The notes: generated by a model from the sequence alone, not told the origin. Positions 11,052-22,845 are shown, counted from the stretch's first letter. The stretch is 64,000 nt of DNA from Citrobacter portucalensis (GCF_002042885.1 NZ_MVFY01000005.1:264258-328257), one strand, 5' to 3'. A program made the numbers and translations.

Positions 11052-11711
11052 TCAGGTATTTCTTATAACGACCACATTTCCGTTGGGTTGTTTGGTCACA
11101 GAAATATGTTCCAGACTGGTCAGCGAAAAATCAACTTCGTCCAGACGCGGCGTATCCGCTGGCGCGTTAACCGCGATGACATGACACCCAGCAGCCAGTC
11201 CTGAGAGCACCCCGGCGGGGGCATCTTCCACGACTGCACATTCCTGCGGTGCCAGGCCCAGAAGCTGAGCGCCTAACAGATACGCGTCTGGCTCTGGTTT
11301 CCCTCTTTTTACCCGCTCGGCGGTGACAAACACTTCAGGAGCAGGAAGCCCGGCAACACGATGACGCGCACGTGCGACCGGCATAGAACCGGAGGTCACA
11401 ATCGCCCATGGAATACCTGCTTTATTGAGATGGTTGAGTAAATCAACTGCCCCCGGCAGCGCGGTGATCCCGGCGGTTTCCGTCGCTTCGATCTGTTCCA
11501 GACGGGTAAATTCCGCGGCGATCTCTGCCTCAGACTTGCCCACCATAAAGTGTCGCAGGGAGGTAATGGCCTGCTTGCCATGAATAAAGCCGAGTACCTC
11601 GGCGTGATCGAGGCCGAAGCGATCGGCCCAGTTGCACCACGCACGCTCTACTGCGGGTAAGGAATCGACCAACGTTCCATCCAGATCAAACAGAAAACCT
11701 TTGCACTGCAC
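11052..11711 (-). CDS. hxpA: HAD-family hexitol/sugar phosphatase
   Basis: HxpA (YfbT) is a small haloacid dehalogenase phosphatase acting on hexitol and sugar phosphates. The nucleophile motif is DLDGTLVDS; motif III is KRGKPEPDAYLLGA and motif IV VVEDAPAG. I place the start at a GTG at 11711, where the E. coli protein begins (MRCKGFLF there, VQCKGFLF here); it has a strong GAGGGGG ribosome site 5 bases upstream and follows the yfbU stop by 10 bases. The longer ATG start at 11750 would overlap yfbU by 29 bases and add unconserved residues. The protein is 219 residues and probably co-transcribed with yfbU. Confidence 0.93.
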   Translation of the reverse strand: MQCKGFLFDLDGTLVDSLPAVERAWCNWADRFGLDHAEVLGFIHGKQAITSLRHFMVGKSEAEIAAEFTRLEQIEATETAGITALPGAVDLLNHLNKAGIPWAIVTSGSMPVARARHRVAGLPAPEVFVTAERVKRGKPEPDAYLLGAQLLGLAPQECAVVEDAPAGVLSGLAAGCHVIAVNAPADTPRLDEVDFSLTSLEHISVTKQPNGNVVVIRNT

Positions 11712-11721
11712 GCTCGCCCCC

Positions 11722-12281
<560 letters not shown>

Positions 12282-12299
12282 TGCGTAATCAGGGGTCAA

Positions 12300-12755
12300 T
12301 TACAAATCATCAAGGAAAGTTTTATCCAGTTGTTTGAAGGCGCGCTTAAGCGTGTCAGCCAGCGCCTGGTAATCCGGCTTTCCTTCTACCGGAGAGAGCG
12401 CCTGCCCAGCTTCTTGCAATTTACCCCGAACTTCGTAGAACCAATTGAGAATTGAAGGCGGCAGCGGCGTTACAGAACGTTTTCCCAGCCACCACATCCC
12501 CTGCATCGGCAGGCTAAGCGCAAACAGCGCAGTCGCCACGGCCGGGCCCAACTGCCCCCCTAACGCAATTTGCCAACATAAGGTGAAGACGGCGATAGGC
12601 GGCATAAAACGGATCGCGTAACGCGTCATGCGGATCACGCGGTTCTCAACAAACACGGGCGCAAGGCGCTTTTCCATTGGCCACGTCTTTGCATAGTGCT
12701 GCCCCCGGCGAAACAAGCTGAAAAAATTGACGGAGCGATTATCCGGTGTCGACAT
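12300..12755 (-). CDS. yfbV: YfbV, UPF0208 inner membrane protein (Ter insulation)
   Basis: YfbV is a small inner membrane protein with two transmembrane helices that in E. coli limits the spread of MatP-imposed constraint outside the terminus macrodomain. It is 151 residues from [18 protein letters not shown]. Hydrophobic segments are at about 44-65 and 69-90. An 18-residue upstream extension to 12809 lacks a ribosome site and is rejected. It diverges from ackA, as in E. coli. Confidence 0.95.
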   Translation of the reverse strand: MSTPDNRSVNFFSLFRRGQHYAKTWPMEKRLAPVFVENRVIRMTRYAIRFMPPIAVFTLCWQIALGGQLGPAVATALFALSLPMQGMWWLGKRSVTPLPPSILNWFYEVRGKLQEAGQALSPVEGKPDYQALADTLKRAFKQLDKTFLDDL

Positions 12756-13094
12756 GGCGGTTACCTCAACTTCACATATAAAAATTAAAAAATTTGTGCA
12801 AAACAACAACTACAAGGGACATCGTTCAAAACATTTTGTCTTTGATACCCACATTCAGGTATCCTGTGCCGGCCTGTAAGGCCTGTAGTCCAAAATCATT
12901 GAGTCGTCAAATTGGCATACATTATGCCATTGCCTGAAAAATACGCAAAATGACATAGACTCAAAGGTATTTATTCCATCGTGCCCAAAAAGACTATGGC
13001 GCATGATGTTAATCATAAACGTCGGTGTCATCATGCGCTACGCTCTATGACTCCCTGACGTTTTTTTAGCCACGTATCATAAATAGGTACTTCC
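12756..13094. promoter_or_regulatory. yfbV/ackA divergent promoter region
   Basis: A 339-base gap between the two divergent starts. It is AT-rich near yfbV and holds a small inverted repeat GGCCTGTAAGGCC (12872-12884). In E. coli the ackA-pta promoters and FNR/ArcA control are here; I could not place exact promoter boxes. No coding frame of note. Confidence 0.6.
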
Positions 13095-14297
13095 ATGTCG
13101 AGTAAGTTAGTACTGGTTCTGAACTGCGGTAGCTCCTCACTGAAATTTGCCATCATCGATGCAGTAAACGGTGAAGAATACCTCTCTGGTTTAGCCGAAT
13201 GTTTCCATCTCCCAGAAGCACGTATCAAGTGGAAAATGGACGGCGGTAAACAAGAAGCGGCTTTAGGTGCAGGCGCCGCTCACAGTGAAGCGCTGAACTT
13301 TATCGTTAACACTATTCTGGCACAAAAACCAGAATTGTCTGCGCAATTGACCGCTATTGGTCACCGTATCGTACACGGCGGCGAGAAGTACACCAGCTCC
13401 GTGGTTATCGATGATTCCGTTATTCAGGGCATCAAAGATTCTGCCTCTTTCGCACCACTGCATAACCCGGCTCACCTGATCGGTATCGCAGAAGCGCTGA
13501 AATCCTTCCCTAATCTGAAAGACAAAAACGTGGCTGTATTCGACACCGCGTTCCATCAGACTATGCCGGAAGAGTCTTACCTCTATGCTCTGCCGTACAG
13601 CCTGTACAAAGAACACGGCGTTCGTCGTTACGGCGCGCACGGTACCAGCCACTTCTTCGTCACTCAGGAAGCGGCAAAAGTGCTGAACAAACCGGTTGAA
13701 GAGCTGAACATCATCACTTGCCACCTGGGCAATGGCGGTTCTGTATCTGCTATCCGTAACGGTAAATGTGTTGATACCTCCATGGGTCTAACCCCGCTGG
13801 AAGGTCTGGTGATGGGTACGCGTTCCGGTGACATCGACCCGGCGATCATCTTCCACCTGCACGATACCCTGGGCATGAGCGTTGACCAGATCAACAAAAT
13901 GCTGACCAAAGAGTCCGGCCTGCTGGGTCTGACCGAAGTCACCAGCGACTGCCGTTATGTTGAAGATAACTACGCTACTAAAGAAGACGCTAAACGTGCA
14001 ATGGACGTTTACTGCCACCGTCTGGCGAAATACATCGGTTCTTACACTGCGCTGATGGATGGTCGTCTGGATGCAGTTGTCTTCACCGGTGGTATCGGTG
14101 AAAACGCAGCGATGGTTCGTGAACTGTCTCTGGGCAAACTGGGCGTTCTGGGCTTTGAAGTTGACCACGAACGTAACCTGGCCGCACGTTTCGGCAAATC
14201 TGGTTTCATCAACAAAGAAGGTACCCGTCCTGCGCTGGTTATCCCAACCAACGAAGAACTGGTTATCGCGCAAGACGCGAGCCGCCTGACTGCCTGA
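13095..14297 (+). CDS. ackA: Acetate kinase
   Basis: AckA converts acetyl phosphate and ADP to acetate and ATP in overflow metabolism and fermentation, and the reverse when acetate is taken up. It is 400 residues, the usual length, with the ASKHA-family motifs [10 protein letters not shown] at the N-terminus, [11 protein letters not shown], the phosphate-binding [11 protein letters not shown] and [10 protein letters not shown] near the C-terminus. It has a strong codon bias typical of highly expressed genes. It is followed by pta 75 bases later, with a hairpin between. Confidence 0.99.
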   Translation: MSSKLVLVLNCGSSSLKFAIIDAVNGEEYLSGLAECFHLPEARIKWKMDGGKQEAALGAGAAHSEALNFIVNTILAQKPELSAQLTAIGHRIVHGGEKYTSSVVIDDSVIQGIKDSASFAPLHNPAHLIGIAEALKSFPNLKDKNVAVFDTAFHQTMPEESYLYALPYSLYKEHGVRRYGAHGTSHFFVTQEAAKVLNKPVEELNIITCHLGNGGSVSAIRNGKCVDTSMGLTPLEGLVMGTRSGDIDPAIIFHLHDTLGMSVDQINKMLTKESGLLGLTEVTSDCRYVEDNYATKEDAKRAMDVYCHRLAKYIGSYTALMDGRLDAVVFTGGIGENAAMVRELSLGKLGVLGFEVDHERNLAARFGKSGFINKEGTRPALVIPTNEELVIAQDASRLTA

Positions 14298-14302
14298 TTT
14301 CA

Positions 14303-14330
14303 CACCGCCAGCCTAGCTGGCGGTGCTGTT
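14303..14330 (+). terminator. Attenuating hairpin between ackA and pta
   Basis: A perfect 10-base stem CACCGCCAGC / GCTGGCGGTG with a 3-base loop, then CTGTTTT. It resembles an intrinsic terminator of moderate strength between two operon genes and could set the ackA:pta ratio. Confidence 0.75.
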
Positions 14331-14372
14331 TTGTAACCCGTCTAAATTGGCGGTAACGAAAGAGGATAAACC

Positions 14373-16517
14373 GTGTCCCGTATTATTATGCTGATCCCTA
14401 CCGGAACCAGCGTCGGCCTGACCAGCGTCAGCCTTGGCGTGATCCGCGCAATGGAACGCAAAGGCGTTCGTCTGAGCGTCTTTAAGCCGATCGCTCAACC
14501 GCGTGCCGGTGGCGATGCGCCAGACCAGACTACCAGCATCGTCCGTGCTAACTCTTCTCTGCCAGCCGCAGAGCCGCTGAAGATGAGCCACGTTGAATCT
14601 CTGCTGTCCAGCAATCAGAAAGATGTGCTGATGGAAGAGATCATCGCTAACTACCACGCGAACACCAAAGACGCTGAAGTTGTACTGGTTGAAGGCCTGG
14701 TCCCAACCCGTAAACATCAGTTCGCGCAGTCTCTGAACTACGAAATCGCGAAAACGCTGAACGCGGAAATCGTCTTCGTTATGTCTCAGGGTACCGACAC
14801 CCCGGAACAGCTGAACGAGCGTATTGAACTGACTCGCAGCAGCTTCGGCGGCGCGAAAAACACCAACATCACCGGCGTAATCGTTAACAAACTGAACGCA
14901 CCGGTTGATGAGCAGGGCCGTACTCGCCCGGATCTGTCCGAGATTTTCGACGACTCTTCCAAAGCGAAAGTGATCAAAGTTGATCCGGCTAAACTGCAAG
15001 AATCCAGTCCGCTGCCGGTTCTGGGCGCGGTGCCATGGAGCTTCGATCTGATCGCTACTCGTGCAATCGATATGGCGCGTCATCTGAACGCCACCATCGT
15101 TAACGAAGGCGATATCAACACCCGTCGCGTGAAGTCTGTGACGTTCTGCGCACGCAGCATTCCACATATGCTGGAACACTTCCGCGCAGGCTCCCTGCTG
15201 GTAACTTCCGCAGATCGTCCTGACGTGCTGGTTGCAGCATGCCTGGCGGCCATGAACGGCGTGGAAATCGGTGCCCTGCTGCTGACTGGCGGCTACGAAA
15301 TGGACGCGCGCATCACTAAACTGTGCGAACGTGCATTTGAAACCGGCCTGCCGGTATTCATGGTGAACACCAACACCTGGCAGACCTCTCTGAGCCTGCA
15401 GAGCTTCAACCTGGAAGTTCCGGTTGACGATCACGAGCGCATTGAGAAAGTTCAGGAATACGTTGCTAACTACATCAACGCTGACTGGATTGAATCCCTG
15501 ACGGCAACCTCTGAGCGTAGCCGTCGTCTGTCTCCGCCAGCGTTCCGTTATCAGTTGACCGAGCTGGCGCGCAAAGCGGGCAAACGCGTTGTTCTGCCGG
15601 AAGGTGACGAACCGCGCACCGTTAAAGCGGCAGCCATCTGTGCTGAACGTGGTATCGCAACCTGCGTACTGCTGGGTAACCCGGATGAGATCACCCGCGT
15701 TGCAGCCTCTCAGGGCGTTGAACTGGGCGCTGGTGTAGAAATCGTTGATCCAGATGTGGTTCGCGAAAGCTACGTTGCTCGCCTGGTCGAACTGCGTAAA
15801 AACAAAGGTATGACCGAAACCGTTGCCCGCGAACAGCTGGAAGACAACGTGGTTCTCGGTACCCTGATGCTGGAACAGGACGATGTTGACGGTCTGGTTT
15901 CTGGTGCAGTACACACCACCGCGAACACCATCCGTCCGCCGCTGCAGCTGATCAAAACTGCACCGGGTAGCTCTCTGGTGTCTTCCGTGTTCTTCATGCT
16001 GCTGCCGGATCAGGTTTACGTTTACGGCGACTGCGCGATCAACCCGGATCCGACTGCAGAGCAGCTGGCAGAAATCGCGATTCAGTCCGCTGATTCCGCA
16101 ATTGCCTTCGGTATCGAACCGCGAGTAGCGATGCTCTCCTACTCCACCGGTACTTCTGGTGCAGGTAGTGACGTAGAGAAAGTTCGCGAAGCAACCCGTC
16201 TGGCACAGGAAAAACGTCCTGACCTGATGATCGACGGTCCGCTGCAGTACGACGCCGCTGTTATGGCTGACGTAGCGAAATCCAAAGCGCCGAACTCTCC
16301 GGTTGCAGGTCGCGCTACCGTGTTCATCTTCCCGGATCTGAACACCGGTAACACCACTTACAAAGCGGTACAGCGTTCTGCCGACCTGATCTCCATCGGG
16401 CCAATGCTGCAGGGTATGCGCAAGCCGGTGAACGACCTGTCTCGTGGCGCGCTGGTAGACGATATCGTCTACACCATCGCACTGACCGCGATCCAGTCTT
16501 CCCAGCAGCAGCAATAA
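14373..16517 (+). CDS. pta: Phosphate acetyltransferase
   Basis: Pta makes acetyl phosphate from acetyl-CoA and phosphate, the partner reaction of AckA. The 714-residue, three-domain enterobacterial form is present: an N-terminal BioD-like P-loop domain (residues 1 to about 230, starting [20 protein letters not shown]), a DRTGG domain (about 230-350) and the catalytic phosphotransacetylase domain (about 390-714, with [16 protein letters not shown] at its start and [12 protein letters not shown] in the active site). A 746-residue antisense open frame covers the gene and is a by-product of its strong codon bias. Confidence 0.99.
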   Translation: MSRIIMLIPTGTSVGLTSVSLGVIRAMERKGVRLSVFKPIAQPRAGGDAPDQTTSIVRANSSLPAAEPLKMSHVESLLSSNQKDVLMEEIIANYHANTKDAEVVLVEGLVPTRKHQFAQSLNYEIAKTLNAEIVFVMSQGTDTPEQLNERIELTRSSFGGAKNTNITGVIVNKLNAPVDEQGRTRPDLSEIFDDSSKAKVIKVDPAKLQESSPLPVLGAVPWSFDLIATRAIDMARHLNATIVNEGDINTRRVKSVTFCARSIPHMLEHFRAGSLLVTSADRPDVLVAACLAAMNGVEIGALLLTGGYEMDARITKLCERAFETGLPVFMVNTNTWQTSLSLQSFNLEVPVDDHERIEKVQEYVANYINADWIESLTATSERSRRLSPPAFRYQLTELARKAGKRVVLPEGDEPRTVKAAAICAERGIATCVLLGNPDEITRVAASQGVELGAGVEIVDPDVVRESYVARLVELRKNKGMTETVAREQLEDNVVLGTLMLEQDDVDGLVSGAVHTTANTIRPPLQLIKTAPGSSLVSSVFFMLLPDQVYVYGDCAINPDPTAEQLAEIAIQSADSAIAFGIEPRVAMLSYSTGTSGAGSDVEKVREATRLAQEKRPDLMIDGPLQYDAAVMADVAKSKAPNSPVAGRATVFIFPDLNTGNTTYKAVQRSADLISIGPMLQGMRKPVNDLSRGALVDDIVYTIALTAIQSSQQQQ

Positions 16518-16526
16518 TCTGCCGAG

Positions 16527-16597
16527 TGTGCCGGATCTCTTATCCGGCAACACATCTGCTTATCAAACCGGAAATAGCTGATATTTCCGGTTTTTTT
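16527..16597 (+). terminator. Double stem-loop terminator after pta
   Basis: Two consecutive hairpins follow pta: GTGCCGGAT/ATCCGGCA(A)CAC around 16528-16553, then AAACCGGAAAT with ATTTCCGG and a run of seven T (16565-16597). The second is a textbook intrinsic terminator. Confidence 0.88.
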
Positions 16598-16716
16598 ATG
16601 TCTTTTTCCCCTTTGGCATAATCTGAAACATTTGCCTGGATGCGCTGCATCAATGAATAACTATTCTTCTGTTCGCATACTTACTCTCTTTTGCGTTGCA
16701 ACAGGGATAGTCTTTC

Positions 16717-18237
16717 ATGTCAGCAGTAACAGAATCACAGCCAGCTAAAAAATGGGCGATGCCCGACACGCTGGTGATTATTTTTTTCGTCGCCATTTTA
16801 ACCAGTCTGGCAACATGGGTTGTTCCCGTCGGGTTGTTCGACAGCCAGGAAGTTCAGTATCAGGTTGATGGACAAACCAAAACCCGTAAGGTGGTTGACC
16901 CCCATTCCTTTCGTATTCTGACCAACGACGCAGGTGAAGAGCAGTATCACCGGGTGCAGTTATTCACCACCGGAGATGAACGCCCAGGCCTGATGAATTT
17001 CCCGTTTGAAGGATTAACTTCCGGCTCGAAATTCGGCACTGCTGTCGGCATCATTATGTTTATGCTGGTCATTGGCGGCGCATTCGGCATCGTTATGCGT
17101 ACCGGCACCATTGATAACGGCATCCTGGCGCTCATTCGCCATACGCGGGGCAACGAGGTCCTGTTTATCCCAGTGCTGTTTATTCTCTTCTCCTTAGGCG
17201 GCGCGGTGTTTGGCATGGGGGAAGAGGCTGTTGCCTTTGCCATTATCATCGCGCCTTTGATGGTACGGCTAGGTTACGACAGTATCACCACCGTGCTGGT
17301 TACCTATATCGCGACTCAGATTGGTTTCGCCAGCTCATGGATGAACCCATTTTGCGTGGTGGTCGCGCAAGGTATTGCGGGGGTACCGGTGCTCTCTGGT
17401 TCCGGGCTACGCATCGTGGTCTGGGTGATCGCTACACTAATCGGGCTGACCTTCACGCTGGCCTATGCGGCGCGAATCAAAAAGAATCCGCTTTTGTCCC
17501 GGGTACATGAATCCGACCGCTTCTTTCGCGAGCAACAGGACGAAGTCGTGGAACGACGCTTCACGCTGGGCGACTGGTTAGTGCTACTGGTGCTGACCGC
17601 GGTGATGATTTGGGTTGTCTGGGGCGTTATCGTCAACGCGTGGTTTATTCCTGAGATCGCCAGTCAGTTCTTCACGATGGGTCTGGTGATTGGCATTATC
17701 GGCGTCGTGTTTCGGCTCAACGGCATGACGGTCAACATCATGGCCTCCTCATTCACTGAGGGTGCACGAATGATGATTGCCCCTGCCCTGCTGGTTGGTT
17801 TTGCCAAAGGCATTTTACTGCTGGTCGGTAATGGAGAGGCGGGTGAAGCCAGCATGTTAAACACTCTGCTGCACAGCATTGCCAATGGCATCAGCGGGCT
17901 GGATAACGCCATCGCGGCTTGGTTTATGCTGTTGTTCCAGGCAGTTTTTAATTTCTTCGTCACTTCCGGCTCTGGTCAGGCTGCGTTAACCATGCCGCTA
18001 CTGGCACCGTTGGGCGATCTGGTTGGCGTAAACCGTCAGGTCACAGTCCTGGCCTTCCAGTTTGGCGACGGATTCAGTCATATTATCTATCCGACGTCAG
18101 CATCTCTGATGGCTACGTTAGGCGTTTGTCGGGTGGATTTTCGTAACTGGCTGAAGGTAGGTGCTACACTGTTGGGACTGCTGTTTATTATGTCCAGCGT
18201 GGTGGTGATTGGCGCGCAGATGATGGGTTACCATTAA
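16717..18237 (+). CDS. yfcC: YfcC family C4-dicarboxylate/basic amino acid-type carrier
   Basis: A 506-residue inner membrane protein of the YfcC/DcuC-like ion transporter superfamily with about 11-13 hydrophobic helices and one polar loop at about residues 45-95. The E. coli relative is called a putative basic amino acid antiporter; its neighbourhood to ackA-pta and reports of effects on acetate flux are suggestive, but substrate is not shown by the sequence. Length equals that of E. coli YfcC. It is read from its own promoter, 200 bases after pta. Confidence 0.94.
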   Translation: MSAVTESQPAKKWAMPDTLVIIFFVAILTSLATWVVPVGLFDSQEVQYQVDGQTKTRKVVDPHSFRILTNDAGEEQYHRVQLFTTGDERPGLMNFPFEGLTSGSKFGTAVGIIMFMLVIGGAFGIVMRTGTIDNGILALIRHTRGNEVLFIPVLFILFSLGGAVFGMGEEAVAFAIIIAPLMVRLGYDSITTVLVTYIATQIGFASSWMNPFCVVVAQGIAGVPVLSGSGLRIVVWVIATLIGLTFTLAYAARIKKNPLLSRVHESDRFFREQQDEVVERRFTLGDWLVLLVLTAVMIWVVWGVIVNAWFIPEIASQFFTMGLVIGIIGVVFRLNGMTVNIMASSFTEGARMMIAPALLVGFAKGILLLVGNGEAGEASMLNTLLHSIANGISGLDNAIAAWFMLLFQAVFNFFVTSGSGQAALTMPLLAPLGDLVGVNRQVTVLAFQFGDGFSHIIYPTSASLMATLGVCRVDFRNWLKVGATLLGLLFIMSSVVVIGAQMMGYH

Positions 18238-18245
18238 AAAGTGTG

Positions 18246-18288
18246 CGTCCGGCCTACTCGATTTCTCGACGCAGTAGGCCGGATGAAC
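18246..18288. repeat. REP-like palindrome between yfcC and yfcD
   Basis: TCCGGCCTAC and GTAGGCCGGA form an inverted repeat around a short spacer, between convergent genes. Typical REP sequence. Confidence 0.8.
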
Positions 18289-18293
18289 AGAGT

Positions 18294-18848
18294 TTACTCA
18301 GCTTCTTCCTGCTTTTCGGCTTTCGCCCCTTCATTCTTGGCGTTGCGGGTCATCCACAGCGCCAGGGCTTTCAGGGAGTCCGGTGTAAATTCGTCGCAGC
18401 GCGCGGTAATTTCTTCCGGCGTCAACCAGCAAACTTCACTGACCTCATCTTCCTGAAGCGCAAACGGTCCGTGGGAAACGCAGCTAAACAACCCACCCCA
18501 TACGCGACAGTTCTGGTCTTCAAAGTAAAACTGACCATGCTCGGCAAACGGCACGCCCGCAATCCCCAGTTCCTCTTCTGCTTCACGACGCGCTGATTCC
18601 AGCATCTGCTCGTCAGCCTGAACCACACCGCCTGCGGTGGCATCCAGCATGCCGGGCAAAAAATCTTTTGTCTCAGTGCGACGTTGAACCAGAATTTTGC
18701 CCATACCATCATGCACAACGATATACGTTGCACGATGGCGTAAGCGTTGCGCCCGCATTTGTTCCCGGCTGGACTGTGCAATGACTTCGTTGTCTTCATT
18801 CACAATATCCACCCATTCAGTACTTGCCAAACGACGCTGTTCCACCAT
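18294..18848 (-). CDS. yfcD: Nudix hydrolase YfcD
   Basis: A 184-residue protein of the Nudix superfamily, similar to isopentenyl-diphosphate isomerase-type members; the physiological substrate is unknown. The Nudix box is clear: [20 protein letters not shown] followed by ELGI, matching G-x5-E-x7-RE-U-x-EE-x-G-U. The C-terminal tail is rich in Glu and Lys. It is 56 bases after yfcE on the same strand and may be co-transcribed with it. Confidence 0.95.
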   Translation of the reverse strand: MVEQRRLASTEWVDIVNEDNEVIAQSSREQMRAQRLRHRATYIVVHDGMGKILVQRRTETKDFLPGMLDATAGGVVQADEQMLESARREAEEELGIAGVPFAEHGQFYFEDQNCRVWGGLFSCVSHGPFALQEDEVSEVCWLTPEEITARCDEFTPDSLKALALWMTRNAKNEGAKAEKQEEAE

Positions 18849-18904
18849 CAGGAAACCTTCTTTTTTCTGGCGCTCTTACGGCGCGTTTATGTTTGTGGGG
18901 TAAA

Positions 18905-19459
18905 TTACGGATTAATCTCGACCTGTGCAATAACACTTTGATCATTGAGTGCCATTACGCTGAGAACATTATCATCCAGAATCCCGTAACTTGCCGCAAA
19001 GCCCCCTTTCGGGATGCTTACCGAGCCGGGATTGAAATGATAGATACCCTCGCGCCGCTCAGCAACCGGCAGATGAGTATGCCCATAAACCAGAACATCG
19101 CCCGCATTGAGCACCGGCATATTTTGCGGGCCAAAAAGGTGTCCGTGCGTCAAAAAGAGTCGCTGGTTTTCTGTCAGAATTTGCTGCCACGGCGCAGTCA
19201 TCGGAAAATGCAGGAGCATCTGATCCACTTCGCTGTCGCAATTACCACGCACCGCAATAATTCGCGATGCCAGCTCATTCAGCCGTTCAGCAACCTGCGC
19301 AGGTGCATAGCCTTCTGGAAGCGCATTACGCGGCCCGTGGTTTAAAACATCACCCAATATCACCAGCCATTGCGCGCCGCTTGCAGCAAACCGTTCGAGT
19401 ACGCGTTCCGTGGCTGGCAACGAACCATGAATGTCCGATGCGAACATCAGTTTCATCAC
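18905..19459 (-). CDS. yfcE: Metal-dependent phosphodiesterase YfcE
   Basis: YfcE is a manganese-dependent calcineurin-like phosphodiesterase (MPP superfamily, MJ0936 type). The 184-residue protein shows the metal ligands in order: ASDIHGS, LGDVLNHG, RGNCDSE, THGH and YGHTHLP. The E. coli protein cleaves artificial phosphodiesters; the natural substrate is unknown. It is followed by yfcD and preceded by yfcF on the same strand with a 52-base gap. Confidence 0.96.
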   Translation of the reverse strand: MMKLMFASDIHGSLPATERVLERFAASGAQWLVILGDVLNHGPRNALPEGYAPAQVAERLNELASRIIAVRGNCDSEVDQMLLHFPMTAPWQQILTENQRLFLTHGHLFGPQNMPVLNAGDVLVYGHTHLPVAERREGIYHFNPGSVSIPKGGFAASYGILDDNVLSVMALNDQSVIAQVEINP

Positions 19460-19511
19460 TCACTCCTCGCTGAAAATCACCTTGTAATGATACTGGATTA
19501 CGGCCCGTTTT

Positions 19512-20246
<735 letters not shown>

Positions 20247-20290
20247 CTATACTTGTAATGACCCGGTTCATGACAAAACGGATGCTGAAA

Positions 20291-20926
20291 ATGATCGATC
20301 TCTATTACACGCCATCGCCAAACGGTCACAAAATCACGCTGTTTCTTGAAGAGGCACAGCTGCAATACCGTCTGATTCATGTCGATATCAGCAAAGGCAG
20401 CCAGTTTCGCCCCGATTTTCTGCTGATCTCGCCGAACAATAAAATCCCGGCCATTATCGATCATGCGCCGGAAGATGGCGGAAGGCCCATCAGCTTGTTT
20501 GAGTCCGGAGAAATTTTACTCTATCTGGCGGAGAAGAGCGGTAAGCTGCTCAGCGGTGAATTACGCGAACGCCACACCACGCTGCAGTGGCTTTTCTGGC
20601 AGGTCAGCGGTTTGGGCCCCATGCTGGGACAGAATCATCATTTCAGTCATTACGCTCCGCAAACGATCCCTTACGCTATTGAAAGATATCAGGTTGAAAC
20701 CCAGCGCCTGTACAACGTGATGAATAAACGTCTGGAAACGTCACCCTGGCTGGGAGGCGATCACTACAGCATTGCTGACATTGCCTGCTGGCCGTGGATC
20801 CACGCCCATCAGCGTCAGCGCATCGACCTCGACAATTACCCGGCGGTCAATAACTGGCACGAACGCATCCGTACGCGTCCTGCCACGGAACGCGCCATGC
20901 AGCAAGCACTGAGTGAGAAGCGGTGA
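20291..20926 (+). CDS. yfcG: Disulfide-bond reductase YfcG (Nu-class GST)
   Basis: YfcG is a glutathione transferase homologue that binds glutathione disulfide and has strong disulfide-bond reductase activity without an active-site cysteine. The 211-residue protein shows YTPSPNGHKI near the N-terminus (the conserved Thr/Asn-Gly active-site stretch), SPNNKIPAI, and LFESGEILLYLAEKSG. The frame is open to 20180, but MIDLYYTPSPNGHK at 20291 is the family start. It diverges from yfcF and is followed 54 bases later by folX. Confidence 0.94.
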   Translation: MIDLYYTPSPNGHKITLFLEEAQLQYRLIHVDISKGSQFRPDFLLISPNNKIPAIIDHAPEDGGRPISLFESGEILLYLAEKSGKLLSGELRERHTTLQWLFWQVSGLGPMLGQNHHFSHYAPQTIPYAIERYQVETQRLYNVMNKRLETSPWLGGDHYSIADIACWPWIHAHQRQRIDLDNYPAVNNWHERIRTRPATERAMQQALSEKR

Positions 20927-20980
20927 CGCAATTCGGTTCTCGTGTATCATGCAGAGGTTCATACATGGAGGAAACCTGCA

Positions 20981-21343
20981 ATGTCACAACCTGACGCTAT
21001 TATTCGTATAAAAAACCTTCGTCTGCGCACCTTTATCGGCATTAAAGAAGAGGAGATCCTTAACCGCCAGGATATCGTCATCAACATTGCCATTCACTAT
21101 CCGGCAGACAAAGCGCGTACCAGCGAAGATATCAACGACGCGCTGAATTACCGCACTATAACCAAAAGCATCATTGCCCACGTGGAGGGTAACCGCTTCT
21201 CATTGTTAGAAAAATTAACTCAAGATGTGCTCGATATCGCACGCGAACATCACTGGGTCACTTATGCTGAAGTCGAGATAGATAAACTTCACGCATTGCG
21301 TTACGCCGACTCAGTATCAATGACGCTGAGCTGGCAGCGCTAA
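20981..21343 (+). CDS. folX: Dihydroneopterin triphosphate 2'-epimerase
   Basis: FolX interconverts dihydroneopterin and dihydromonapterin triphosphates and feeds tetrahydromonapterin synthesis. It is 120 residues of the FolB/FolX tunnelling fold, with [13 protein letters not shown] at the N-terminus and [12 protein letters not shown] and the catalytic-site Glu in [25 protein letters not shown] ribosome site precedes the ATG at 20981, so the longer frame from 20942 is rejected. It is 20 bases before yfcH and probably co-transcribed. Confidence 0.97.
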   Translation: MSQPDAIIRIKNLRLRTFIGIKEEEILNRQDIVINIAIHYPADKARTSEDINDALNYRTITKSIIAHVEGNRFSLLEKLTQDVLDIAREHHWVTYAEVEIDKLHALRYADSVSMTLSWQR

Positions 21344-21363
21344 AACGTAACCCGGGAGGCGAC

Positions 21364-22257
21364 ATGCAGATTCTGATTACCGGCGGTACTGGCCTGATTG
21401 GACGTCATCTGATCCCCTGCCTGCTGGAACTGGGGCATCAGATAATCGTAGTGACACGTACCCCTGATAAGGCTCGTCAGATTCTCGACTCTCGGGTCAC
21501 GTTATGGAAAGGACTGGAAGAGCGGCAACATCTCAATAATATTGATGCCGTGATTAACCTTGCCGGAGAGCCTATTGCAGATAAGCGCTGGAGCGCACAG
21601 CAAAAGGAACGCTTGTGCCAGAGCCGTTGGGGCATTACGCAGAAACTGGTCGATTTAATCAATGCCAGCGAGACGCCGCCCTCAGTGTTAATCTCCGGTT
21701 CCGCTACCGGTTACTACGGTGATTTGGGCGAAGTTGTGGTTACGGAAGAAGAGCCACCGCATAACGAATTTACCCACAAGCTGTGCGTCCGCTGGGAGCA
21801 AATTGCCAGCACTGCGCAAAGCGACAAAACCCGCGTGTGTATGCTGCGTACCGGCGTGGTACTGGCCTCAGCAGGCGGCATTCTGGCAAAAATGGTTCCG
21901 CCGTTTCGTCTTGGCTTAGGCGGCCCGATCGGTAATGGACGCCAGTATATGGCCTGGATCCATGTTGATGATATGGTCAACGGAATTATCTGGCTGCTGA
22001 ATAACGATCTACGCGGTCCCTTCAATATGGTTTCGCCATACCCAGTGCACAATGAGCAGTTTGCCCACGCGCTGGGTCACGCTCTGAACCGCCCTGCCAT
22101 TCTGCGCATTCCCGCCACCGCTATGCGACTGCTGATGGGGGAATCGTCAGTACTGGTCCTTGGTGGACAACGCGCATTGCCCAAACGCCTGGAAGCTTCC
22201 GGTTTTACGTTTCGCTGGTACGATTTAGAAGAAGCGCTGGCGGATGTCATCCGATAA
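21364..22257 (+). CDS. yfcH: SDR39U1-type NAD(P)-dependent epimerase-like protein YfcH
   Basis: A 297-residue Rossmann-fold protein of the extended short-chain dehydrogenase group (SDR39U1), with the cofactor motif [10 protein letters not shown] at residues 7-16, a C-terminal DUF1731 domain and the [10 protein letters not shown] helix. The substrate is unknown. It follows folX by 20 bases with a GGGAGG ribosome site. In E. coli K-12 the next gene is the transposase-like rpnB; here it is an acetyltransferase gene. Confidence 0.94.
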   Translation: MQILITGGTGLIGRHLIPCLLELGHQIIVVTRTPDKARQILDSRVTLWKGLEERQHLNNIDAVINLAGEPIADKRWSAQQKERLCQSRWGITQKLVDLINASETPPSVLISGSATGYYGDLGEVVVTEEEPPHNEFTHKLCVRWEQIASTAQSDKTRVCMLRTGVVLASAGGILAKMVPPFRLGLGGPIGNGRQYMAWIHVDDMVNGIIWLLNNDLRGPFNMVSPYPVHNEQFAHALGHALNRPAILRIPATAMRLLMGESSVLVLGGQRALPKRLEASGFTFRWYDLEEALADVIR

Positions 22258-22329
22258 CCCCTAAGCGCTATTCACAGTCGCCGTTGTGGTGGTAAGGTTA
22301 TAGACTAGGATTTCCGCAATGGCGACGTT

Positions 22330-22845
22330 ATGGCGATAATATCGACTCCCCGACTTACCCTCTCTTTGTTTCAATTTTCTGACTGGTCATTTTTCCAGAA
22401 ACTCCGTGAATGTCCTGAAGTCATGCGCTATATGGGCAACATCGCCCCGGCGAAAGATACGCGGCTGTTATTCGCCAGACGTCTGGCCGCACAGCACACT
22501 TTCGTCATCCGCGAACATAACAGCCCGATGCCACTTGGCGATATTGGTCTGCAAATCAGCCATCTTTACCCGCAGGAAGCCGACCTCGGCTACGCCATCA
22601 TGCCACAGGCTCAGGGGAAAGGTATTGCCAGCGAAGCCGTCCGCGCGGTGTGCCAGTATGCCTTCGATCATGCAGGTGTGACGGCGATAAACGCATACGC
22701 GCTGGCGGATAACAAGGGTTCAATCCGTATTCTGGAAAAGACAGGCTTTGTACGTACGCAGGTACTGGAAAAGGCGTATGAGATTGACGGCATCGCCTAC
22801 GACGACTGGGTGTTTCGGCTGGAGCGCGACGCGCTAAAATTGTAA
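22330..22845 (+). CDS. GNAT family N-acetyltransferase
   Basis: A 171-residue GCN5-related acetyltransferase of the RimJ/RimL type (residues about 5-165). The acetyl-CoA pyrophosphate loop is QAQGKGIASEAVRAV near residue 100, followed by the NKGSIRILEKTGF stretch of motif B. The acceptor substrate cannot be told from sequence. It is not in E. coli K-12 at this place. The ATG at 22330 has no clear ribosome site of its own; a 6-codon frame at 22319-22339 with an AGGA 8 bases upstream overlaps it, so its translation may be coupled. A REP-like hairpin follows. Confidence 0.9.
   Translation: MAIISTPRLTLSLFQFSDWSFFQKLRECPEVMRYMGNIAPAKDTRLLFARRLAAQHTFVIREHNSPMPLGDIGLQISHLYPQEADLGYAIMPQAQGKGIASEAVRAVCQYAFDHAGVTAINAYALADNKGSIRILEKTGFVRTQVLEKAYEIDGIAYDDWVFRLERDALKL

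Noticed and set aside
14313..16553. 746-codon open frame antisense to pta
   Set aside because: It mirrors pta codon positions, has no credible start site or known protein features, and is a by-product of strong codon bias.
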